64,000 nt of DNA, from assembly GCF_902806685.2 (NCBI RefSeq), contig NC_048557.2:9619554-9683553 (forward strand), read 5' to 3'. Positions within the stretch are counted from its first letter, which is position 1, and each line of letters opens with the position of its first letter. Position numbers and translations under genes: made by a program. The notes beneath the pieces were generated by a model. It saw only the letters and a list, made by a program, of their open reading frames with translations, searched no databases and had not been told where the DNA came from. The DNA comes from Maniola hyperantus. Lineage: Eukaryota > Arthropoda > Insecta > Lepidoptera > Nymphalidae. This document shows positions 11,811 through 22,600 of this stretch, piece by piece.

Positions 11811-12083
11811 ATATCAACCGTGTTATAAAGTAAATAAAGGTTTTAAAGTAAATTAAGTTGAGTTTTAGTTTTAGTCTGTATCTATCTAATTATTTTTTCT
11901 TCTTTTTTGAGTTCCGTTTTTTCAACTGGCTTTACGGCTCTGGGTTCTAACTTCTAGCAGTTCTAGCCCTTTTGAGCCATATCAACCGTGTTTTTGAATT
12001 AAATAAAGTTAAGTTTTAGTTATCAAAAAAGGCGCTGCTACACTACCTCTGTATCTATGTAATTATTTTTTCTTCTTTTTTAA
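11811..12083. repeat. imperfect tandem duplication over the 3' end of the coiled-coil gene
   Basis: CATATCAACCGTGTT and CTGTATCTATNTAATTATTTTTTCTTC occur twice, about 165-185 bases apart. The second copy contains the last codons and stop of the minus-strand gene ending at 12063; the first is a non-coding echo downstream of it. Confidence 0.6.
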
Positions 12084-15000
12084 GTTCTTAGTTGATTTGT
12101 TGAGTTTCTTCTTATCATCTCTATTCACTTCTCCAACAACGCGTTGTATCGGTAACATGAGCTGGTCAGCGAGTGCTAGCAACTGCGAGCGGCGAGAGTG
12201 TAGGGCGTCCATACAACGGTTGAGGCAGACCTCCAATGCGCCAGCTGCTTTGGCTAAAGCTGCACATGTCTTGGTCGCCTCGGCTGCTGTGTACTTACCA
12301 CCTAAAAGAAAAAAATGGTTGGATGAACAAACTTTGCTCAGAGTTCGAGACAGGTTTTTGTCAAAAATATAAATCTTGACTCGTTTTAACTGAGTGGACC
12401 AAGAGCCAGCGCGTGCCAGACCTTCGTTATTTTATAAAAGCTGAAAGTATTGTCCCCAGAATAGGGAGGAACGATCAGCGACTATAAAGTTTGGATCATA
12501 GTAGCTTTGGGAGATAACGTGTAATAAAGGTAAGTATAAAAATCTTACGTCAAAGTATAAAGTCTATTTTTTTTAATTTTTTTTTTCGGGATAGTATTAG
12601 AAACCACGTCATACATTGCCAGACACCCTAAACTTACTTTAATGGCGTCTGGCAGGGGGTTGCCACGACATTAAGTGTCTGGCAATGTATGACGTGATTT
12701 CTAATACTGTTCCGAAGAAAGTATAAAAAAATTAGACTTTATACTTTTAAGATTTTTTATACCTTTGTTATCTGTTGTCTCCTAAAGCCACCATGATCCA
12801 AACTTCATAGTCGCTGATCATTCCTTTTTGTGCTGGAGACAATACGCAGAGCAACTTTCAGCTTTTATCAAATAGCGAAGGTCTGGCACGCACTGGCTCT
12901 TTTCATTCTAAGTGTCTTACGTCTGAACAAAGCACATAGAACTTTAGAAAGAGATAACGGTTTCGTATAGTGTTGTCTCAGTCGTTGGAACCAACAAAAC
13001 GTCACTTAAGTATGACTCATACTCGTACCGTATGAGCGACAAGGACGACGTTCTACGAAGCCGAAATCTCTTTAAGTTCTTTGTACAATATTTCCTGCCG
13101 GGTTATTACCTGTACTACGCGACAGGTCGAGATGGCAATCGGGGTGGGAACGCTCCGCATACCTACACAGCACCCGCATCCCGCGCTAACCCGGTGCAGT
13201 ATAGCGCAGGTGACGTGCGGGTGTGCAGGGCGTCCCCCCCGCCTCATACCCCGATTGCCATCTTGACCTGTCGCGTACTATACTTACTACAACAAAAGTA
13301 TAGGAACCTATATACACCTTCAATGAAAAGCTTCAGCTGCGACATAAATCGAAAGTTCGAGATCCTTGCCACCAGAATTTCATGTTGAATATTCTTCTTA
13401 TATCCCTCTATAGCTGAATCTAAAGACTCTTGAAACTGCCCTCTATGCTTCACTAAACGTGGCGCGTAACTTAACAGCTTAAGTCTCTTTACCTCTGGAT
13501 CCGGAATGTGTGATAAGAGATCATCCATATCTGTTTGGATACTGCTAATCCATTTGCAGAAGGGATATAATTCTGGTGCATCCAATGCTAGGAATGAGGA
13601 TGCCTCCAGCGGAAGACTATCAATGCGTTCATAGATAGCATCCAAGTGAGAATCAAGGCGTCGGTCATGGAATTGAAGCTCAGCTAAACGTGCTTCCTTA
13701 GCAGCCTTCAGTCGTTCAGCTCTTATTCCATGGGACATCAGTTTTAGAGAATACCGCGTGTTCAGTTGCAAACTTCTCTCGTCCACCCATTTCCGTGCCT
13801 GACGGTTCAATTCCTCCGATATTGCAGGTAAATTGTATTCGAATGAGTCGAGAAAACCGTTTCTCCAATTATTCAGAGCCACTTCCTGAAGCTCAGTTTG
13901 AAGAATAGCTCGCGGTAACGGAGCGCGTAAAGTAAAAGGCTTAGCCACAGGAGATCCGATGCTAACACCACTATTTAAGCTTCCAGATTTTTCCAGAATC
14001 GTTTTTGGGTGGTTTTCCAAAAAAACGCCACACTCGGCTAGCAGAACGTTAGCCATGGCTATAGGTAAATCCATATATTCCTCAAGCTTGGCAATTTCAC
14101 TTTCGCTATGTTGGGTGATCATTTCTGCGATTTTTTTAAGTAAATTCGTAATGACTTCGAAGGTATACTGCAATTTGTCAACATCGGGCGCGCAGCGAAA
14201 TTGCTCCAATGCAATGTTAAAATTGACTTCGTTCGCGAGTTCAGTTATATCGTGATTCGTTTGCATATCTTCAACCGCAGCAACGGTCAGCTTTTGAACT
14301 AATGCCGAACGCAGCATGTGATCATCCCATAAATGGCTGGCATCAAACAGTATCATGTAGGTGTCACGTAGAGACTTCCCTAATGTAGATAAACTTTGTT
14401 GCATATGCTGTACATCATCACGAGCCATTTCTTCTAAATCCTTATAAATTGAACCCTTAACCTGTACATTACTATCTGATATACGTTTAAGAGCACGGTT
14501 TATCATGTTATCTAATTCCAAAGTTAGCGTTTCAGAATTACTTCTGTCAACTTTAAGAAATCCAATATCTTTGTGTAAGTCGTCTAACTGACTTGAAAAC
14601 CCTGAGAATATTTTAAGAATAGCATTACGGTACGCTTCAACTAACTGAGATACGCAGGCTTTAAATTCTTCTATATCAACTAAAACCCCGTGTGAATCTC
14701 CTGATTCGTCAACTTTCTTGCTTGTGTTACTATCAGCACTATCGGATCTCTTAGTAAAAGATTGACTCTTCCGCGTCCATGGTAGAGCACTCTGAACTCT
14801 ACTTAGTTTAGATTGCTTGAGACATAACTGATTTAAAGCCGAGCGAGCACGGACTATACTTTCATCTAGCTGCACTCTTAACTGCGCCTCTAGTTCAATA
14901 TAAGCCCGAGAATTGCTGAGTAACTGTTGATTAATTTCGTACATCCTATCATCAAAATCGTGAAGCAAATCTTTAGGAGTTTTATGTCCAACAGCAATTA

Positions 15001-15532
15001 ATCGTTGAAATTGAGATTTAAAAAAGCTTCTTATGCCGTCAGCACGTTCTCTCTCTAGTCCTAAAGCTTCTTGTTTGAAATTAGCTAAATCTTGTATCCT
15101 GTATGTAAATAATTTTGTGATTTCCATAAGTGCCTTGTTCCTAGCTTCCATAGACAGAACTCCTTCATCAGGTTTAGATTTTTCTACGACACAATCTATA
15201 TCATTTTGATTTTGTTTGATTTGAGCTAGTAGAATTTCAGATATCGTTCTAATCTTTGTATCGATGTCTTTATTGACTCTTGCTGCATCTTGCATTAGAT
15301 CTTGTAAGATCTTTTCGTGGTTTTGTTCGCGGTCTTTAAGATAGTTTGTTAGAGTAGGGCCACAATGTCGAGGTACCCACTGATCGGGAAGTGCTGATAC
15401 TGCTGCCATATCATCAGAACACCCCGCTACTGCAACTAAAGGTTCCTTTATTGTATCTTTGCAAAAACATGGTTCTATAGGTCTTTCATTTTTCCGGTTC
15501 ATAGTTTCGTATCTCAAGTTTTTTCTATGCAA
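12063..15532 (-). CDS. coiled-coil protein, possibly CCDC180-like, two exons
   Basis: Exon 1 runs 15532-13318 and exon 2 12301-12063; the donor reads GAAG|GTGTAT and the acceptor TTTTAG|GTGG, giving the join LFIEG-GKYTAAEATK. The product is about 815 residues, mostly long alpha-helical, charged coiled coil (for example KDLEEMARDDVQHMQQSL, and RQARKWVDERSLQLN near residue 585). There is no signal peptide or membrane segment. It ends in a very basic tail, KKKLNKSTKNLKKKKK, before TAA. Overall style recalls the flagellar/ciliary protein CCDC180, but it is half that length and I did not align it, so the name is tentative. The ATG at 15532 is the first in the frame; ATG at 15502 is an alternative. 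It lies head-to-head with the myotubularin gene, possibly inside that gene's long first intron. Confidence 0.7.
12402..12903. mobile_element. long palindrome (foldback-like), about 500 bp
   Basis: The outer arms start AGAGCCAGCGCGTGCCAG and end with CTGGCACGCACTGGCTCT. Homology continues inward through GCTGAAAGT, GATCAGCGACTAT, GGATCATAGTAGC and TATAAAGTCT to an inner pair around CATTGCCAGACAC (12614 and 12682). The arms are imperfect, about 240 bases each. It sits in the single intron of the coiled-coil gene. Confidence 0.75.
13120..13278. mobile_element. MITE family A, copy 4
   Basis: Ends as in copies 1-3, with a GC-rich core of about 100 bases. It is in the intron, just beyond the exon 1 donor of the coiled-coil gene. 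Confidence 0.75.
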
Positions 15533-15699
15533 AAGTATTCTACAAGTTTGATTTTTCTAAAAATATTTTAAATTGTAAATTAAACTGGAGTAAGTTATCG
15601 GAAATTTTCTTTAAATAAAACGTCTTTTTATATATAAAAATAAACATGTCAAAATAAATTATAAATCCTAAATATCAGCAATGTTTCTAAAAAATTAAA

Positions 15700-15935
15700 A
15701 AGTTTGTGGACCAATCAGGTCGTATCGCACCTCGCACTGTAAAACACAGCATTGGATGACCTTCCCCACTGGATATACAGAAGAACTCTAGCGAGAAGGT
15801 GGGCTAGTCAAGCGGCAAAGGTCCGTTTTCTACTGTAGTTCTACGGTACCCGGTGGAATGGGGAGGTCTTCCAATGCTGTGCCTTGCAATGCGAGGTCCC
15901 CACTCAAGCACCTTGGGACCCCAACGTCTATCGGT
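15700..15935 (-). repeat. RTE-type LINE fragment, degenerate
   Basis: The words GGGACCCCAACGTCTATCGG and AATGCTGTGCCTTGCA match the better copy at 22520-22800. It is interrupted by about 110 bases with short inverted ends. Confidence 0.45.
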
Positions 15936-15997
15936 TCTTCACGCTAGATCTATCAAAGTACTTAATAATACTAAACATTTTATTTTCATTGTTACAG

Positions 15998-16680
15998 TTG
16001 GAGAATGTGCAGATGCTGGATAAGTACAACCTGCGGAACCCGTCGAAAGGCACGCTGTACTTCGCCACCACACACCTCATCTTTGTCGACCATGAAATGA
16101 GGAAGGAGACATGGGTAAGTTTTTTTTAAATTTGTTATAGGCACACACTTGATTCACACCTGATTGAAAGTCATGGTGTGGCCTAAGATGGGACGCGTTT
16201 ACCTAGAAGATGCCTATTCACTCTTGTTTTAAAGATACCCGGGTTGTAATTGGTAGGAAACATAGTTTTATATCGTCAATTTGATAAATGGAACTAATTT
16301 TTATTTTGTAGTCAGTTACGAGCCCGATTTCCCGTGATTAGTAACCAGTTACTAATTTATTCCGTTACGAACCCGGATAAAAAATTCTTGATTAATAACC
16401 AGTTAACGAAGCATTAATCTTATTTTGTAGCTGGTCACGAAACATTGTTTACCAACGTGGATGGAACCATATGTTTTCTATATATTTTACAATGAATTAA
16501 AACATATCTCCTTACAGATTCTCCTGATGCACATATCCTCGGTGGAAAGGTTGCCCATCACGACTACAGGCTCGCCTTTGCTGGTCCGCACGAAGACCTT
16601 CCAGTCGGTGTTCTTCGTCATCCCGCGCGAGAGAGACTGCCATGAGATGCACCAGACCCTGCTAAGGCTGAGCCAACCCG
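15998..16680 (+). CDS. MTMR6: MTMR6 exons 2-3: PH-GRAM domain
   Basis: The first exon found starts in phase 0 at LENVQMLDKY after TTACAG; the next reads ILLMHISSVERLPITTTG and ends RERDCHEMHQTLL, a MTMR6-type ending of PH-GRAM. PH-GRAM domains bind phosphoinositides. No ATG exon ending in phase 0 was found in 15533-15997 on this strand. Confidence 0.9.
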
Positions 16681-19600
16681 GTAGGTCTCTCTCTCTCATA
16701 TCTCCTTACAGATTCTCCTGATGCACATATCCTCGGTGGAAAGGTTGCCCATCACGACTACAGGCTCGCTTGGTTCTCCTGCGGATCTCCTCATTTCGGA
16801 ACTTATCCCTCAAGGAAACTCTTAACACAGCCCTCTCCATAGCTCGCTAAGCGACTTTAGCTTTGTGAACAAGACCGTTTGTCAGCGTCCACGTTTCCAC
16901 GAAAAGTTCCAAAGTTCCACTAATATAAGTCCCGCAAATGGCTAATGCGCGTGGCCGCCATTTTAGTGACGTCAGCACTAGACTGTAGCTTCGAGCTGAT
17001 AGTATATTTTTATGTGGGCTGACGTCATTTCGATGTTAGTAAGGCATGGTTCCAGCACAATAGCAATTTGCGGTACTTATACCACAATTATATGTTTTCT
17101 GCTACAGTTCATCTAGACGAGCTATACTGCTTCCACTACAAGTCCACCCCGGACGATCTGCCCAAGTCAGCCGGGTGGAACTTCTTCGACATCCAGACGG
17201 AGTACCAGAGGATGAACGTGCCAAATGACCAGTGGGTCCTATGCACCTCCAACAGGGATTATGAGGTTAGATATTTTACTATAGTACCCGGCAGGAAAGA
17301 TTTCACATCGAACATTCATCAATCATCAATGATGATTCATCATCATCAACCCGTCGCTGGCTCACTACTGAACACTGGTCTCCTCTCAGAATGGCCATGG
17401 TCTACCACGCTGGCCAAATGCGGATTAACAAACTTCGCACGCCTTTGGGAACCTTATGGAGATGATTTTTAAAAACCTAAATGTAACTAGTGTCTAACTT
17501 TTCTTCTAATTATATTTTCAGCTCTGCGACACATATCCAAGTGAGATCTACGTGCCAGCGCGCGCGTCCACGGCCGTCCTGCTAGGCAGCGCCAGCTTCA
17601 GGTCCCGCGGCCGTCTGCCAGTACTGGCTTACTTGCATCACAACAAGGCTGCCATAGCACGGTGTAGCCAGCCACTCAGCGGGTTTTCAGCCAGGTAACT
17701 AGTACACAGACAAATATTTGTCTTTAGAGAAAAATTCTAAAGGATTTCGGTGACTGCCAGATGGGAGGAAGAAATCGTCAGTTGCTATCAGGTGAGATCG
17801 CAGTCAAGCGCTCGTGACCTAATATATGCATTCTTTTCGATAACAAAATTCGTACATCGAGATGAAAAAATTAGGATTTCGACGAGAAGAGATTTTTTTT
17901 TAATCTTTTATTAACAGGCTTTTACAATTATGTATGTCAGCCTTATTATACTTTATCTTATTCTACAATTCTATTTATATATACAGTTCTAACTTATCCT
18001 AAAATGAGAAAAGCTTTGGTTTTTTGAATTGGGTTTGTATGGTTTTCGATCTTATATGATCGATTTTCTGCATAGCTTAATTTTTTATTTGCGTTGTGCG
18101 TTAAAGAATCTTTTACAACTAAGAGAGCCTTTTAGAGCCTCAATAGCTCAATGGTTAAAGGAGTGGACTGAAATCCGAAACGTCGCCGGTTCACGAGCCT
18201 CAATAGCTCAACCGGTAAAGGAGTGGACTGAAAACCGAAAGGTCGGCGGTTCAAACCCCGCCCGTTGCACTAATGTCGTACCTACTCCTAGCACAAGCTT
18301 GACGCTTAGTTGGAGAGGAAAGGGGAATATTAGTCATTTAACATGGCTAATATTCTTTTTTATTAAAAAAAAAAAAACCCCCACCCGTTGCACTATTGTC
18401 GTACCTTACTCCCAGTACAAGCTTAACACTTAGTTGGAGGGGAAAGGGGAATATTAGTCATCATGATGAACTTGGCTAAAAAATGTTTCTTGAATTTTTG
18501 TACCTTTGATGTTTCAGATGTATGGAAGATGAACAAATGTTAGACCTGATTCGACGAGCGAATCCGAATTGCGGGTACATGTACGTCGTTGATACAAGGC
18601 CAAGGGTAAGAATTATTATTATTAACTAGCTTATGCTCGCGACGTCGTCCGCGTGGATTACACAAATTTCAAACCCCTATTTCACCTGTTTAGGGGTTGA
18701 ATTTTCAAAAATCCTTTCTTAGCGGATGCCTAGGTCATAATAGCTATCTGCATGCCAAATTTCAACCCGATCCGTCCAGTAGATTGAGCTGTGCGTTGAT
18801 AGATCATTCAGTCAGTCAGTCAGTCGTCTGACTGATAACATTCGTCGGTCTGTAAATCACAAGGCATTTTTTTTATAGATCAACGCAATGGTGAATCGCG
18901 CAGCGGGCAAAGGCTACGAAAACGAGGCTTTCTACGAGAACATAAAGTTCCAGTTTATGGGCATCGGCAACATACACGTGATGCGCAAGAGTCTGCAGAA
19001 ACTCGTCGAGAGTAAGTCGAACAAACATCTCTCGCTTCGCAACCCGCTGAGGTCGCTATACCCTATCTGCGGATTGAAATTAATATAGCGCTCACTCTGT
19101 TTGACTCTATCATTTGTATAGGTACGTAAGAGAGAGGGCGCTATACAAAATTATCCGCGGAATGAAGTTAATATAGCGCTCTCTCTGTTTGGCTCTATCA
19201 TATTTATGGGTACGTAAGAGAGAGGGCGCTATACAAAATTATCCGCGGAATGAAGTTAATATAGCAGCGCTATCTCCGTTCGGCTTTATCATTTGTATGG
19301 GTACGTAAGAGAGGGGGCGCTATACTAAATTATCCGCGGAATGACATTAATATAGCGCTCTCTCTGTTTGGCTCTATCATTTGTATGGGTACGTAAGAGA
19401 GAGGGCGCTATACTAAATTATCCGCGGAATGAAATTAATATAGGTTTCAGGCATGCCGGTTTCCTCACGATGTTTTCTTTCACCGTTAAAGCAAGTGATA
19501 TTTAATTAATTAAAACGCACATATCTCCGAAAAGTTAGAGGTGCGTGCCCGGGATCGAACCCCCGACCTCTGATTAGAAGGCGGACGTCCTAACCACTAG

Positions 19601-22600
19601 GCTATCACAGCTATATGGGTAGGGTAGGGCTCACAAATAAATTATTATGAATATTTATTTTCAGCTTGTGAACAAAACACACCGACTATGTCGTCGTTTC
19701 TGAGTGGCTTAGAATCATCGGGATGGCTCAAACATATAAAGTAAGTCAAACAGCCGATCCATAAATGCTCAATAGCTCAACAGTTCAAACTTCACCCGTT
19801 GCACTATTGTCGTACCTACTCCTAGCCCAAGCTTTACGTTTAGTTGGAGGGGAAAGGAGGAATATTAGTCATGATTAACATGCCTAATATTCTTTAAAAA
19901 AAAGCGTATATAATGAGTTTTCTCAGGCTTAACAAACAGTTGAAACGTGACAGCTTTATGTCTCTGACGTGACTCTTGACTCTAAATGTGTCTCGTTTTT
20001 ACAAATAATGGCACGATTCCATTGTCTTTCTCTAAACTAAATTTAGAGTATCTGCATCCTTTTCTTTTAACAATGCTAAAAAGGGACAGAACATTAACTT
20101 TACATTTAAAGACTAAATTTTAGTGCACGCTACAAATTTAAACAGTGGGATCGCGACTGTGCGCTAAAATCACGGGTTTTACCATCTAAAAATTAAATTT
20201 AAATATGTCAACCTGCGTCTGTCCTTTTCATATTACATTAGTAAGAAGAGGATGCGAATACTCTAAAATTAGGTTGTGCTCAGAATCAGTACCAACGTTA
20301 AGTTGCTTTCCTGGTACTTAATTAATGTAAACTACAGTTTGTGACATATTGAAACGCCTCTGACCTTGTATTTACCTGCGCTGGCTGACTTATCGATATA
20401 TGGCTAGAGTATATGCAATGTCCAGAAGAGGTGAAGGGATATATGAGAGTGAGGGAATAGAAAGTACTCACCCACAGGTCACGGTCGCATATCACTGTTT
20501 CATTTCCTCCCAATCGAAGTGAAAAGCAGTTTATAACTCTGTCATAAAACCCATTTTATCCTCGACTTAAATATCTCGGACAAAATGACTTGTTTTATGC
20601 CCTTGTTGTATAATCTACTATTTCACTTCTCATGCTCGTAAAGTTCTTCTTTATGCCGGGTGTAAGCTGCTTTTTATGCTCTCGTACATCTGCAGGTACT
20701 TAATGTAAACTGTTGGTGTCACGTTATAAATTCTCCAATTTTAAACTTGCGCAGTAGGTGATATATATCACTCTACATAATATTTGAGGTTCCTCCGATC
20801 TTGTACCTGCGCAGTGGGTATCGATGTATGCCTCGAGCATATGTAACGATCAGAAGAGGTGAAGTGTGATATTGAGCTCACCTACAGGTCCCACCCACAT
20901 CACTGTATCATTTCCTCGCAATCGAAGTCAAAAGCAGGAGTGTACAACTAAGTCATAAATTTTCCCATTTTACCCTCGACTTAAATATCTGCCCTCCCTT
21001 TCGGCTCTGGTAGATAAGCTATATATCTCTGATAAAATGGCTTGTTTTATGCCCTTGTTGTACAATCTACTATTGCCGACAAATTTTTAAAAATAAAGTA
21101 AAACACAATTTTTTTAGGTCTATACTCGATACATCATGGTGGATAGCGACTGCCATAGAGAGCGGCGTGAGTGTGTGCGTGCATTGTAGCGACGGCTGGG
21201 ACCGCACTGCGCAAGTGTGCTCGCTCGCGGCGATCTGTCTCGAGCCTCACTACAGGACTATTAATGGCTACCAGGTACATGTTATAACGACTCTAAGGCT
21301 GACTACATGTGTTTGAAAATTTATAATAAAATTCCAGACCATATCAAAAAAATTGAGAATAATATAGTGTTCATCAATGAATGCATTGATGAAAAAAATT
21401 TCTAATCGAAGAAGCCTTTTACAAAATTAATGACTATCTACTTGACGATTAATAAGCGCCGTCTCCCTACTAAAATTGCTGTGCCCCAACGGGGTTTCAA
21501 TATTGTAATTATAAAAATAATTGTTTAATTTAATAATTTATATAATCAATATTGGAATGCATAAATAATAAATAATAAATGAAAGTAAATGATCTAAATA
21601 ATAAATGAAAATAAATGATCTAATGACTTAAGATTGAGTTAAAACGAGACAGATTTATGTGGGAGATATAGCTTTGTCTCGTTTTAACCCTGTCTTAAGG
21701 CTGAGTTAAGTCAGAGTGCGCTCTATAGATTCACCCTAAGAGGCGTAGTACTACTCGTTTGATGGTTATTAGGAGGATTACTAGAAATGCGAAAGTGTGT
21801 CTGTCTGTTTGTTACCTATTCACTCATCCGCTTAACCGGTTTTGACGAAATTTGGTGCAGTTCTAATTACTGTCTAAAGACGGATTTAGGCTACTTTTAA
21901 CCCTGAAATATCAAAGAAAACGGGATTTTGAAATAAAACCCTGAATCCACGCGGATGAGTGCGTGTTGCGTGTATCTTCTAATTATTTATTACTAACTTT
22001 TCGTCTACCATGGATGGCATAACAGTGAGATCATATTTTATCGTTTTTATTTACAAATGTATTGAAAAACGTTTTAAAATACACACGTCTTTTATCATTA
22101 AAGCGCTTGCAAAAATCACACGTCTGCGCCGGAATTTGCGCCTCGACTATAATTTTCTACTTTGCGCACTTGTGATATAATTGACATTTTTCCGCATTTC
22201 AGGCCCTAATCGAGAAAGACTGGCTGTCGTTCGGTCATAAGTTCACGGCGCGCTGCGGGCACGTGGCGTGCGACAGTCGCGAGCGCTCGCCCGTCTTCAC
22301 GCAACTGCTCGACTGCACGTGGCAACTGCTCAGGCAGGCGCCGGAGGTGTGTACGGACCTTTATCACAAATGAGAAAGACTGGATATAGTTCGGCCACAA
22401 GTACCTAGGTGAAAAGTGAATAGGCATCTTCCACGCAGGCGCGCTCCATCCTAGGCTGCATCATCACTCGCCAGCAGGTGTAATAGCTGCCAAGCGCTTA
22501 TATATAAATTAAAAAATCATCATCATCATCATCAACCAATAGACGTCCACTGCTGGACGTAGGTCTTGTAGGGACTTCCACACGCCACGGTCTTGTGCCG

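Noticed and set aside
18138..18265. Possible pair of tRNA genes
   Set aside because: Heads have box A- and B-like text but no convincing acceptor stem, and they run into SINE tails repeated elsewhere in the window.
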